From contig DBDO01000221.1 of NCBI GenBank assembly GCA_002293605.1, positions 1-14,251 of the forward strand: a stretch of 14,251 bases of DNA. Reading direction: 5' to 3'. Origin of the DNA: Desulfovibrionaceae bacterium UBA930 (lineage in GTDB: Bacteria; Desulfobacterota; Desulfovibrionia; Desulfovibrionales; Desulfovibrionaceae). Under the pieces are notes generated by a model. The model saw only the letters and a program-made list of their open reading frames with translations. It had not been told where the DNA came from and made no database searches. Numbering within the stretch: position 1 is the first letter of the stretch; every line of letters starts with the position of its first letter. A program made the translations under genes and the position numbers. Positions 1-7,409 of this stretch are shown here, in pieces.

Positions 1-828
1 CCTTTCATGCGCGTAGTGCCTGGGCAGAAGTTCCGGGGGCGTCGCGCCTTTGCCGATGTCGTGGCACAGGGCCATCCAGACAGCCAGGGCGCGTTCCCGC
101 CCTGTCTGCGGGGCCTTTTGCGCGCAGCTTCGGGCCGTAGCGTCCATCACCTGGGCGCTGTGCTCCAGAACTGAGACAGCGTGGTACGCGGGCGGCCCTG
201 CCGGTATGGCGTTGGCCTTTGCAAATTCCGCAAACCAGGGTTTCAGGCAATCGCCGAGGCAAAGCGCGCGCAAAAACTTGCCTGGTCTGTCGCCCAGGCA
301 GGCCTTGAGCACTTCATTGCCTACCCGCTCGGCAGCGATGCCCCCGAGCGCCGCCTTGTCCAGCCTGCGCATGGCCTCCAGGCTTTCCTCATGCAGGCTG
401 AAGCCGGGCAGGGTGGCGGCAAATCTGGCCGCCCGAAAGGCACGTGCAGGGTCATCGCGCAGCGCGTCTGGCGAGGCCGGGCGAATGATCCTTTGTTGCA
501 GATCGGCCAGAGCCCTGGCGTGCGCATGCAGCACGCCCTCTTCGGAAAGCAGCAGGGCGTTGATGGTAAAGTCGCGGCGGAGCAGGTCCAGGGCTATGGA
601 TTCCTCGCGGGATTCGCCTTGAGGAAGCGGGGCGAACTCTTGTCCCTTCAGCAAAAAGATGGTGCGCGCGCCGCTTTGGATCTTGCGGGCTGTGGGATTC
701 CTTTGTATGAATGCTTCTTCCGTGCCGCTGAAAACATAATCGGCATCCCTGGGGGAGCGCCCCAGGAGCAGATCGCGGACGGCACCGCCCGCTGTATAGC
801 AGCGCATAGCGCGTTTTCGGGTGTTCAT
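1..828 (-). CDS. cca: tRNA nucleotidyltransferase / poly(A) polymerase family protein with HD domain (partial, C-terminus off the left edge)
   Basis: The frame is open from ATG at 828 to the window edge (276 codons), so the gene continues beyond position 1. Numbering from that ATG, the nucleotidyltransferase signature GGAVRD is at residues 14-19, the metal-binding Asp pair (D28, D30) at 28-30, and the family motif RRDFTINAL at 84-92. An HD phosphohydrolase motif (LCHDIGKG, H256-D257) lies near the edge. Known for the family: class II enzymes add or repair the 3' CCA end of tRNA in the cytoplasm; an HD domain can add phosphatase or phosphodiesterase activity. A poly(A) polymerase role cannot be excluded from sequence alone. 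The start is uncertain: ATG at 807 gives an N-terminus closer to the family's usual one, ATG at 864 adds 12 residues, and none has a clear Shine-Dalgarno. The gene is transcribed divergently from the biotin ligase. Confidence 0.88.
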   Translation of the reverse strand, partial: MNTRKRAMRCYTAGGAVRDLLLGRSPRDADYVFSGTEEAFIQRNPTARKIQSGARTIFLLKGQEFAPLPQGESREESIALDLLRRDFTINALLLSEEGVLHAHARALADLQQRIIRPASPDALRDDPARAFRAARFAATLPGFSLHEESLEAMRRLDKAALGGIAAERVGNEVLKACLGDRPGKFLRALCLGDCLKPWFAEFAKANAIPAGPPAYHAVSVLEHSAQVMDATARSCAQKAPQTGRERALAVWMALCHDIGKGATPPELLPRHYAHER

Positions 829-885
829 GGCAGGACAGCTTTTGCAAGGGCGCGGTTTTCGCATGCCGCGCCGCGTGTTTCAGCA

Positions 886-915
886 TACATAGCGTGGCAG
901 GCCTTTCATTGTCCA
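886..915 (-). promoter_or_regulatory. Possible sigma70-type promoter for the cca-like gene
   Basis: On the minus strand TGGACA (910-915, five of six matches to TTGACA) is followed after 18 bases by TATGTA (886-891, three of six matches to TATAAT). It lies in the 111-base divergent gap between the cca-like gene and the biotin ligase and would give a leader of about 50 bases. The weak -10 makes this tentative. No convincing promoter for the plus-strand ligase was seen in the same gap. Confidence 0.22.
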
Positions 916-939
916 CCGCATAACAGATGACGAGGCAGC

Positions 940-2016
940 ATGCCCTCAGCCGATTTCGAAAAGGCGCTTCTCGTGGCCTTGCGCCATGGGCTTCCCCCTC
1001 ATGCCGAGCCTCTGGTTTGCGATGATGTGCACGGAGAACGCTCCCTTTTCGGCGCTTTTCTACCTCTGCCAAGACCGCTTAAACACTGGCAGCCCGGCCC
1101 GCATGAGGCTCTGAAAACTTTGACCCGGGCCGCGCTGTACGAGGAAAGTTCTGTGCTCTGGGAGGGCAAAGGTCTTGCTTCTGCTGCGGAGCGGGCCGGG
1201 CGCATCGCTTCGCAAGGGCGGACGGACGGTCTTGATATGCCCGCTTCCGCCTTTATCGCCGGAAACTCCGCTTCTTCTTTTCCCCTGGCCTGGACCCTGC
1301 TTGAGGACGGCCTTCTGCCGGAATGGGGCAGCGTGCTTTGCTCCTGCCAGCTTCGGGGCAAGGGGCAGCTCGGAAGGCATTGGCATTCTCCAAGAGGCAA
1401 TCTACATGTGAGTTTCCGCCTGCCGAGGGATCCCCTTTTGTCGGGAGACGCCGCTTCTGTGCTTACCGGCTATATTCTCGCAGCGGCTTTCCGGGCCTTG
1501 GGATTTCCGATTTTTTTGAAGTGGCCCAACGATCTGCTGTTGCAGGAGCGCGCCAAAGTTGGCGGCATCCTGCTTGAAGAACGGCAGGGCGTGCTGATGG
1601 CCGGGCTTGGCGTCAATCTGGCCGAAGCCCCTGCTGATGCGGATTTGCGCGAGCGCAGGGCGGTCGGGGCGGCGGTTCTGTTGCCGGAACACGGTGTTCC
1701 TGCTCCGGATGGCATACCCCTGCCGGGACGACCTGGCGGGCAGGGAGCCCTGGCCCCCTTTGTTTTGTGGCGCAGACTTGTGAGCGAGGCTCTTCTTGTC
1801 TATATTCGCCATGTGCAAGGGCGGAGCATGCCGGAAGTGCTCGCCGCCATAGAGAGGCTGCTGGCCTGGAAGGGCAGGGCCGTTGCGCTCATGGACGGCG
1901 ATGAGGACTCGCTGACAGGGCATTGTGTGGGGCTCGGACCGGGAGGGGGCCTGCTCTTGCAACTGTCGCACGGAGAGCGCCGTGAATTTTTTTCCGGAAG
2001 CCTTTCCCTGGTGTGA
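940..2016 (+). CDS. birA: Biotin-protein ligase (biotin--[carboxylase] ligase), without N-terminal DNA-binding domain
   Basis: A 358-residue protein. The catalytic core is recognisable from GKGQLGR at 140-146 (the biotinyl-AMP loop, GRGRxGR in relatives) followed by HWHSPRGNL, then KWPNDLL at 194-200 (K194 matches the biotin-contacting lysine), KVGGILLEE at 206-214 and GLGVNL at 222-227. The last 50 or so residues resemble the small SH3-like C-terminal domain. The enzyme activates biotin as biotinyl-AMP and attaches it to a lysine on carboxylases. Residues 1-100 do not look like the winged helix of E. coli BirA, so repression of biotin genes is unlikely. The usual DSTN-like biotin motif is replaced by GNSASS near residue 108. 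A Pro/Gly-rich insert lies around 249-271. The start is supported by GAGG at 932-935. The carboxylase 114 bases downstream is the obvious substrate. Confidence 0.87.
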   Translation: MPSADFEKALLVALRHGLPPHAEPLVCDDVHGERSLFGAFLPLPRPLKHWQPGPHEALKTLTRAALYEESSVLWEGKGLASAAERAGRIASQGRTDGLDMPASAFIAGNSASSFPLAWTLLEDGLLPEWGSVLCSCQLRGKGQLGRHWHSPRGNLHVSFRLPRDPLLSGDAASVLTGYILAAAFRALGFPIFLKWPNDLLLQERAKVGGILLEERQGVLMAGLGVNLAEAPADADLRERRAVGAAVLLPEHGVPAPDGIPLPGRPGGQGALAPFVLWRRLVSEALLVYIRHVQGRSMPEVLAAIERLLAWKGRAVALMDGDEDSLTGHCVGLGPGGGLLLQLSHGERREFFSGSLSLV

Positions 2017-2099
2017 ATAAAGTTTTATATTTTTCTGTGGAGCGCATTATTTCAGCCTTGGCGTTTTTTGAAGACTTTGCCTGTTCAGGGAAAGGCTTC
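1997..2099. repeat. 14-bp perfect inverted repeat flanking the bpl-pyc intergenic region
   Basis: The left arm GAAGCCTTTCCCTG (1997-2010) is exactly complementary to the right arm CAGGGAAAGGCTTC (2086-2099). The 75-base AT-rich loop includes the ligase stop codon and the candidate pyc promoter. Beyond a G-G mismatch (1996/2100) two more pairs are possible (1994-1995 with 2101-2102). The left arm lies inside the last codons of the ligase gene and the right arm ends 16 bases before the pyc ribosome-binding site. It could form a long-range stem in a read-through transcript, or act as paired protein-binding sites; the sequence cannot tell which. Confidence 0.75.
2003..2031 (+). promoter_or_regulatory. 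Candidate promoter for pyc
   Basis: The -10-like TATATT at 2026-2031 matches TATAAT at five of six bases. At 17-base spacing the -35 position holds TTTCCC (2003-2008), only three of six matches to TTGACA, which falls within the left arm of the inverted repeat. The surrounding stretch (2017-2052) is clearly more AT-rich than the flanking genes. A second weak -10-like CATTAT lies at 2045-2050 without a recognisable -35. Confidence 0.35.
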
Positions 2100-2115
2100 G
2101 GGCGTAAAGGGCTAC

Positions 2116-2120
2116 AGGAG
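2116..2120 (+). promoter_or_regulatory. Ribosome-binding site of pyc, ambiguous between two ATGs
   Basis: AGGAG lies 3 bases before an ATG at 2124 and 10 bases before the pyc ATG at 2131. The first ATG opens only a five-codon frame (MNNGH) that stops at 2139-2141, inside pyc. Pyc is therefore read from 2131, but neither spacing is ideal. Confidence 0.6.
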
Positions 2121-2130
2121 AACATGAACA

Positions 2131-5100
2131 ATGGGCATTAAGAGCTTTGAGCAGGTCGTCAGCGGTCTGAAAGGAAAACCTATTCTTGTGGCCAACCGGG
2201 GCATATCGGCCCGGCGCATCTGTCGCTCCGTCAGGGAGCGTTTCGATGCTGTGGCTGTTATGACCGCAACGGACGTGGATAAAACGGCCCCTTCGGCTTC
2301 TGCGGCTCAGGAACTGCTCCTGCTTGGCCCGGACCCCCGTGCCTACCTTGATGTCAGCCGCATCGTACAGCTTGCCAAGCGGCGCGGCATTATCGCCATT
2401 CACCCCGGCTGGGGCTTTGCTTCGGAAGACGAGAGCTTTCCGCGCATCTGTACGGAGGCGGGGCTTGTTTTTATCGGTTCCACGGCGGAATCCATGAACC
2501 TGCTCGGCAACAAGGTACAGGTGCGCGCCCTGGCGACAAAATTGGGCATTCCGGTGGTGCCCGGTTCTGAAGGCGCGGTGGATGTGCCCACGGCGCGTAA
2601 GGTGGCCAAGGAGATCGGCTTTCCGATCATGCTTAAAGCCGAAGGGGGCGGCGGCGGGCGCGGCATTTTTGAGGTTCACAACGAACAAGACCTTGAAGAC
2701 GCCTTTTTTAAGGCCTCCACCATGGCCCAGGCCTCTTTTGGCAACCCCCGTGTCTATGTGGAAAAATTTCTCACCCAGGTCAGGCATATCGAGATCCAGG
2801 TCATTGCCGACCAGCACGGTAATGTCTTCGCCTTTGACGAACGCGATTGCAGCATTCAGCGCAATAACCAGAAGCTGATTGAAATCACGCCCTCACCTTG
2901 GGTTATGCTGACGGAAAAGCTGCGCGAACAGTTGAAGGAATACTCGCGCCTTCTGGTCAGGGCCGTAGGCTATCACTCCCTGTGCACGGTGGAGTTTCTG
3001 ATTACGGAAGAGGGCACTCCCTATCTTATCGAAGTGAACACCCGCCTGCAGGTGGAACACGGGATTACGGAGTCCCGCTACGGCATCGACCTGGTTGAAG
3101 AGCAAATCGCCATCGCCTTCGGCAGCAAGCTGCGTTTTTCCGAAGATGCCCTGCGGCCCGGTTATGTGGCCATGCAGGTGCGAATCAACTGTGAAGATCC
3201 GCAAAAGGGCTTTTCGCCCAACGCAGGGCTTATAACCCGCTATGTTTCGCCGGGCGGACCGGGCGTGCGCCTGGATTCCAATATGAGCGCCGGCTATGAA
3301 TTTCCTTCCAACTACGATTCCGCAGGTTCGCTTTTAATCACCTACGCCCAGGACTGGAGCAAGGTGCTCGGCATCATGGAGCGTGCCTTAAGCGAATACA
3401 TTGTCGGCGGCGTGAAAACCACCATTCCTTTTTTCCGTCAGGTTATCAGGCATCCGTCCTTCCGGCACGGGGATTGCGATACCCGCTTCATCGCGGCCAA
3501 CCCGGAGCTTATGGATTATACCGACATCGCGCCGGAAGCGGAACGCAACGCGCGCCTTATTGCCGAAATTTCGGCCCGGGGCTTCAACCCCTTTGTGCAG
3601 CTTGGCGAATACCGCTCCAAGGATACGCCGCGCCTGCCGCGTTTTGACATAGTCATGCCGGAAATTTCCTCCACGGTGCAGCGCCTGCCATCGCCCTATC
3701 CGCGCGGCGATAAAAAGGCGCTTTTGGCCTATGTGAGAGAGTCAGGTTATATCCATTTCTGCGATACGACCTGCCGGGACAACACCCAGTCCAACAGCGG
3801 CAATCGCTTCAGACTGGCAGAAGATCTGATGATCGCCCCCTATCTGGACAACTGCGGCTTTTTTTCTCTGGAAACCGGGGGCGGGGCGCACTTTCACGTC
3901 AATATGATGGCCAACATGACCTCGCCCTTTTTCGAGGCCAGGGAGTGGAACAGGGTCGCGCCGAAAACCATGAAGCAGATTCTGATCCGCTCCACCAACG
4001 TGCTGGGCTACAAACCTCAGCCCAAAAATCTGATGCGCCTTACGGCGGAAAAAATCTGTGAAGATTACCACGTTATCCGCTGTTTTGATTTTCTGAATCA
4101 TGTCGAGAATATGCTGCCTTTCGCCGAAGTGGCCCTGAATACCGAGGGCGTGATTTTTCAGCCCGCCCTGTCTTTGACTTACGGCAGGGGCTTTGATGTG
4201 CCGCACTATCTCGGCGTGACCGAAACGATACTTGCACAGGCGGCCAGGCTGCTCGGCCTAAGCGCCAAAGAGGCTTCCCGGCAGATTATTCTCGGGCTCA
4301 AGGATATGGCGGGCAACTGCCCGCCTCGCTTCATGGCGGATTTGGTCGCGGCCCTGCGTAAAAAGTGGCCCGAACTGGTCCTGCACTATCACCGTCACTA
4401 TACGGACGGGCTTTTTATCCCCGCCGTGGGCGCAGCGGCTAAAGCGGGCGCGCATATCGTGGATGTCTCCCTGGGCGCGGGCATGCGCTGGTACGGACAG
4501 GGTGAAGTGCTCTCTACCGCCGCCCATCTTGAAGACGATCTCGGCCTGAAGACCAGCCTGAACAAACGCATGATTCGCGATGGCAACTTTGTGCTCAAGC
4601 AGATCATGCCTCATTATGATCGTTATACAACGCCCTTTTTTCAGGGCATCGATTATGACGTGGTGCAGCACGGTATGCCGGGCGGGGCCACCAGTTCTTC
4701 CCAGGAAGGGGCACTTAAACAGGGCTATATCCATCTTTTGCCTTACATGCTGCGCTACCTTGCCGGAACGCGGCAGATTGTGCTGTACCACGATGTGACT
4801 CCGGGGTCGCAGATCACCTGGAATACGGCCTTTCTGGCCGTGACCAGCGCGTACAAGCGCGGCGGAGAGCAGGAGGTGCAGTACCTGCTTGAAGTGCTGG
4901 AAAATATTACCCGCCACGCGGAAGAGAAACTTTCTCCGGAAATGAAGGAGGCGCGTCTGGCCCTGTACCAGGACTGTAACGATGCCTTCCGGGATCTGCT
5001 GCTCGGCAAGTTTGGCAAGCTGCCGCTGGGCTTTCCTCCGGACTGGGTATACAAGAGCGCCTTTGGCGTTGATTGGCAAAAAGCCCTTGCGGCCCGTACG

Positions 5101-5829
5101 GAAAGCTCTCCCCTGGAGGCCCTGCCGGATACGGACATGGACGCGGAATTCGCATCTTTGAAAAATGCGCTGCACCGGGAACCCTCGCAGGAAGAATTTT
5201 TAATGTTCCTCAACCATCCCGGCGATGCGCTCAAAACCATTGAATTCAGGCAAAAGTTCGGTAATCCGAATAATCTCCCCCTTTCAGTGTGGTTTGAAGG
5301 CGTGCGGGTCGGCGAAGAGCTGAGTTTCACGGATTCCCACGGAAAACCGCACCACTTCAGCCTCATTCGCATACAAAATCCCGGAGCCAATGGCGTGTCT
5401 GTTGTGCGCTATGTGCTCGATTCGGATATCTTGAGTTCCGAGGTACAGGTGGCGAAAGCGGAAAGCGTCTCGACCAGGTCCGGGGCCATGGCCGACCCTG
5501 GTAACGAATATCATATCGGCGCGCCCAGCAGCGGTGATTTGTGGGTTATGTATGTGCATCCGGGAGATATTGTCAAAAAGGGCGAAGAGCTGTTCAATAT
5601 TTCCATTATGAAACAGGAAAAGGCCGTGACCGCGCCGCTGGACGCTGTGGTCAAACGCGTGCTTAAAACCGCTGATTACCGTGAAAGCAAGCAGATGGTG
5701 CCGGTGCGCGAGGGCGAATTGATTGTGGAACTGGCTCCCATACCCAATATCTGCTCCAATCCCGAGTGCGCCAAGGCCTTGCCGTCCGACAACTTCGCCT
5801 TTTGCCCTTATTGCGGGAAAAAACAGTAA
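2131..5829 (+). CDS. pyc: Pyruvate carboxylase, single-chain, with C-terminal zinc-ribbon-like tail
   Basis: This 1232-residue multidomain enzyme would convert pyruvate, bicarbonate and ATP to oxaloacetate in the cytoplasm. Biotin carboxylase occupies about 15-460: HPGWGFASE at 91-99, the glycine-rich ATP loop at 172-176, ERDCSIQRNNQKLIE at 237-251 and EVNTRLQVEHGITE at 301-314. The carboxyltransferase occupies about 535-1000: DTTCRD at 545-550, LKDMAG at 723-728 (K724 aligns with the carboxylated lysine of known enzymes) and HRH at 754-756 (the metal-binding pair). The usual HTHDT reads HRHYT, so an aspartate is replaced by tyrosine. The biotinyl domain is near 1120-1205, with acceptor lysine K1161 in SIMKQEK rather than AMKM. 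After it come four cysteines (C1208, C1213, C1225, C1228; CX4C-X11-CX2C), like a zinc ribbon, which is unusual for the family. Oxaloacetate or 2-oxoacid decarboxylase relatives share the carboxyltransferase fold, but the fused biotin carboxylase favours pyruvate carboxylase. Confidence 0.9.
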   Translation: MGIKSFEQVVSGLKGKPILVANRGISARRICRSVRERFDAVAVMTATDVDKTAPSASAAQELLLLGPDPRAYLDVSRIVQLAKRRGIIAIHPGWGFASEDESFPRICTEAGLVFIGSTAESMNLLGNKVQVRALATKLGIPVVPGSEGAVDVPTARKVAKEIGFPIMLKAEGGGGGRGIFEVHNEQDLEDAFFKASTMAQASFGNPRVYVEKFLTQVRHIEIQVIADQHGNVFAFDERDCSIQRNNQKLIEITPSPWVMLTEKLREQLKEYSRLLVRAVGYHSLCTVEFLITEEGTPYLIEVNTRLQVEHGITESRYGIDLVEEQIAIAFGSKLRFSEDALRPGYVAMQVRINCEDPQKGFSPNAGLITRYVSPGGPGVRLDSNMSAGYEFPSNYDSAGSLLITYAQDWSKVLGIMERALSEYIVGGVKTTIPFFRQVIRHPSFRHGDCDTRFIAANPELMDYTDIAPEAERNARLIAEISARGFNPFVQLGEYRSKDTPRLPRFDIVMPEISSTVQRLPSPYPRGDKKALLAYVRESGYIHFCDTTCRDNTQSNSGNRFRLAEDLMIAPYLDNCGFFSLETGGGAHFHVNMMANMTSPFFEAREWNRVAPKTMKQILIRSTNVLGYKPQPKNLMRLTAEKICEDYHVIRCFDFLNHVENMLPFAEVALNTEGVIFQPALSLTYGRGFDVPHYLGVTETILAQAARLLGLSAKEASRQIILGLKDMAGNCPPRFMADLVAALRKKWPELVLHYHRHYTDGLFIPAVGAAAKAGAHIVDVSLGAGMRWYGQGEVLSTAAHLEDDLGLKTSLNKRMIRDGNFVLKQIMPHYDRYTTPFFQGIDYDVVQHGMPGGATSSSQEGALKQGYIHLLPYMLRYLAGTRQIVLYHDVTPGSQITWNTAFLAVTSAYKRGGEQEVQYLLEVLENITRHAEEKLSPEMKEARLALYQDCNDAFRDLLLGKFGKLPLGFPPDWVYKSAFGVDWQKALAARTESSPLEALPDTDMDAEFASLKNALHREPSQEEFLMFLNHPGDALKTIEFRQKFGNPNNLPLSVWFEGVRVGEELSFTDSHGKPHHFSLIRIQNPGANGVSVVRYVLDSDILSSEVQVAKAESVSTRSGAMADPGNEYHIGAPSSGDLWVMYVHPGDIVKKGEELFNISIMKQEKAVTAPLDAVVKRVLKTADYRESKQMVPVREGELIVELAPIPNICSNPECAKALPSDNFAFCPYCGKKQ

Positions 5830-5857
5830 AAGGCAAAGCCCGCCAGACTGGCAGGCA

Positions 5858-5863
5858 AAGGAG
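5858..5863 (+). promoter_or_regulatory. Ribosome-binding site of ugd that decides its start
   Basis: AAGGAG sits 3 bases before ATG at 5867 and 9 bases before the in-frame ATG at 5873. The second spacing is better and gives the family's usual N-terminus (MNLCIVGTGYVG), so 5873 is preferred. Confidence 0.7.
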
Positions 5864-5872
5864 ATTATGCGC

Positions 5873-7201
5873 ATGAACCTTTGTATAGTGGGCACGGGCT
5901 ATGTGGGCCTTGTCAGCGCGGCCTGTTTTGCTGAAATGGGCAACAAAGTCTGCTGTGTCGATGTGAACAAAACTGTTGTCGCTGCCCTTAACCGGGGTGA
6001 GGTTCATATTTTTGAGCCCGGCCTGGAGGAACTGGTAGCGCGAAACCGCAGGGAAGGGCGGCTTGCCTTTACTGCGGCAATAGAAGAGGGGCTTGAAGAA
6101 GCTGCAATCGTCTTTATTTGCGTGGGAACGCCTTCGCGTGAGGACGGTTCCTGTGATTTAGGCTACATCATGCAGGCGGCCGCGGATGTCGGTCGCGCCA
6201 TGCGCGGCCCTCTCATCGTGGTGGATAAATCCACCGTACCTGTGGGCACCGCGGATGCCGTGCATGCGGCGATCACTGGGGAGCAGGACAAGCGGGGGGT
6301 GAGCATTCCTTTCTCGGTTGTATCCAACCCGGAGTTTCTTAAAGAAGGCGATGCGGTCAATGATTTCATGAAGCCGGACCGGGTTGTTGTCGGCACGGAA
6401 CATGAAGAAGCCGCAGCCCTTTTGCGTGAGCTTTATGCTCCTTTCGCCCGCACCCGTGACAAAATGCTGGTGACGGGCGTGCGCAGCGCTGAAATGATCA
6501 AGTACGCCGCCAATTGCATGCTGGCGGCCAAAATTTCCTTTATCAATGAAATAGCCACTATTTGCGAGCATGTCGGGGCTGATGTGCGCGATGTGCGTGC
6601 GGGCATAGGCTCGGACCACCGTATAGGCTATCATTTCATCTATCCGGGCATGGGCTATGGCGGTTCCTGTTTTCCCAAGGACGTGCGCGCCCTCATCCAT
6701 ACGGCCAAAGACGCCGGATTGAACCCGGAGCTTTTGCTGGCCGTTGATTCAGTCAACAGACGCCAGAAAAAGCATATGGCCCTTCGCATTGCGGACTATT
6801 TCGCCGCCCAGGGTGGCGTGAAGGGCAAAGTCCTGGCCGTGTGGGGGCTGGCTTTCAAAGCCAATACGGACGATATGCGCGAATCGCCGGTGCTTGACGT
6901 AATCAAGGAATTGACGGAGCAGGGCATGCGCATTCAGGCCTATGACCCCGTGGCCGGGAGCAACGCCGCGAATCTGCTGCGGGAAAACCCGCTGGTCACC
7001 GTTGTTGACGAGCAGTACAAAGCCCTTGAAGGAGCGGATGCCCTGCTGGTGGCCACCGAGTGGAACCAGTTCCGGACCCCGGATTTTGAACGTATTCGTT
7101 CGCTCCTTTCCGCCCCGCTCCTTTTTGACGGGCGCAACCTGTATTCTGGCCAGACCCTCGCCCGTCACGGCTTTGCCTATTTTTGCATCGGCAAAGGCTA
7201 G
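5873..7201 (+). CDS. ugd: UDP-glucose 6-dehydrogenase
   Basis: A 442-residue protein, the usual length for bacterial UDP-glucose dehydrogenases. It oxidises UDP-glucose to UDP-glucuronate with two NAD+ in the cytoplasm, feeding capsule, exopolysaccharide or LPS sugar synthesis. The N-terminal Rossmann motif GTGYVG is at 7-12, followed by D30 in CCVD (NAD ribose contact). STVPVGT is at 120-126, NPEFLKEG at 152-159, and the helix carrying K210 and N214 at about 208-216. GYGGSCFPKD is at 261-270 with the catalytic cysteine C266. The C-terminal UDP-binding domain includes LAFKANTDDMRESP (about 326-339). All key residues are present. GDP-mannose or UDP-ManNAc dehydrogenases are close relatives, but the pattern fits UDP-glucose best. 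The gene starts 43 bases after pyc with no terminator or promoter visible between them, so the two are probably co-transcribed. Downstream is a palindrome cluster. Confidence 0.92.
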   Translation: MNLCIVGTGYVGLVSAACFAEMGNKVCCVDVNKTVVAALNRGEVHIFEPGLEELVARNRREGRLAFTAAIEEGLEEAAIVFICVGTPSREDGSCDLGYIMQAAADVGRAMRGPLIVVDKSTVPVGTADAVHAAITGEQDKRGVSIPFSVVSNPEFLKEGDAVNDFMKPDRVVVGTEHEEAAALLRELYAPFARTRDKMLVTGVRSAEMIKYAANCMLAAKISFINEIATICEHVGADVRDVRAGIGSDHRIGYHFIYPGMGYGGSCFPKDVRALIHTAKDAGLNPELLLAVDSVNRRQKKHMALRIADYFAAQGGVKGKVLAVWGLAFKANTDDMRESPVLDVIKELTEQGMRIQAYDPVAGSNAANLLRENPLVTVVDEQYKALEGADALLVATEWNQFRTPDFERIRSLLSAPLLFDGRNLYSGQTLARHGFAYFCIGKG

Positions 7202-7359
7202 GGGCAGCCCCCTATTCATTTGCTGGGGGACATCCGTCCCCCAGGCCTCCAGGCGGGGAGCCTGTTTTGTGTCTGTCCGCCCTCGCTTTGTAATGGGGAG
7301 CTGGGGGAAATCATTTCCCCCAGACGGGGTTTGGGGCGGTAGCCCCCAAATGAATGAGG
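7201..7359. repeat. Composite palindromic intergenic element
   Basis: About 159 non-coding bases made largely of G- and C-runs arranged as nested palindromes. GGGGC-A-GCCCC occupies 7201-7211. CTGGGGGAC (7223-7231) pairs with GTCCCCCAG (7236-7244) around a 4-base loop. CTGGGGGAAAT (7301-7311) pairs with ATTTCCCCCAG (7313-7323) around a single C. TTTGGGGC (7330-7337) pairs with GCCCCCAAA (7342-7350) apart from one bulged base. The ends also pair: ATTCATTTG (7214-7222) with CAAATGAAT (7347-7355), closing the whole element as one large cruciform-like fold. None of the hairpins has a T-run after it, so classic intrinsic termination is unlikely, though the structure may protect or end the ugd mRNA. 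It resembles dispersed REP/MITE-like repeats; its copy number cannot be judged from one copy. Confidence 0.75.
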
Positions 7360-7409
7360 TCTGAATCTAGGCAGGCAATGCCGTGAAGAAACTGTTTTTA
7401 AAATAATCC

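Noticed and set aside
50..930. Two overlapping plus-strand open frames of 190 and 249 codons (50-622 and 181-930)
   Set aside because: They lie antisense to the tRNA nucleotidyltransferase, whose conserved motifs are on the minus strand, and show no recognisable domain.
452..1072. A 206-codon minus-strand frame spanning the cca/bpl divergent gap
   Set aside because: It overlaps both real genes in other frames and its composition (Arg/Pro/Ala-rich) is typical of shadow frames.
4258..5175. A 305-codon minus-strand open frame inside pyc
   Set aside because: It is a shadow of the GC-rich pyc codons; the plus strand carries the clear carboxyltransferase motifs.
5723..5872. An N-terminal extension of ugd by 50 codons into the end of pyc
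   Set aside because: The extension has no family similarity and the AAGGAG at 5858-5863 points to the start at 5873.
7223..7323. Palindromes after ugd as intrinsic terminators
   Set aside because: The stems are strong but none is followed by a T-run, so they are described as a repeat element instead.
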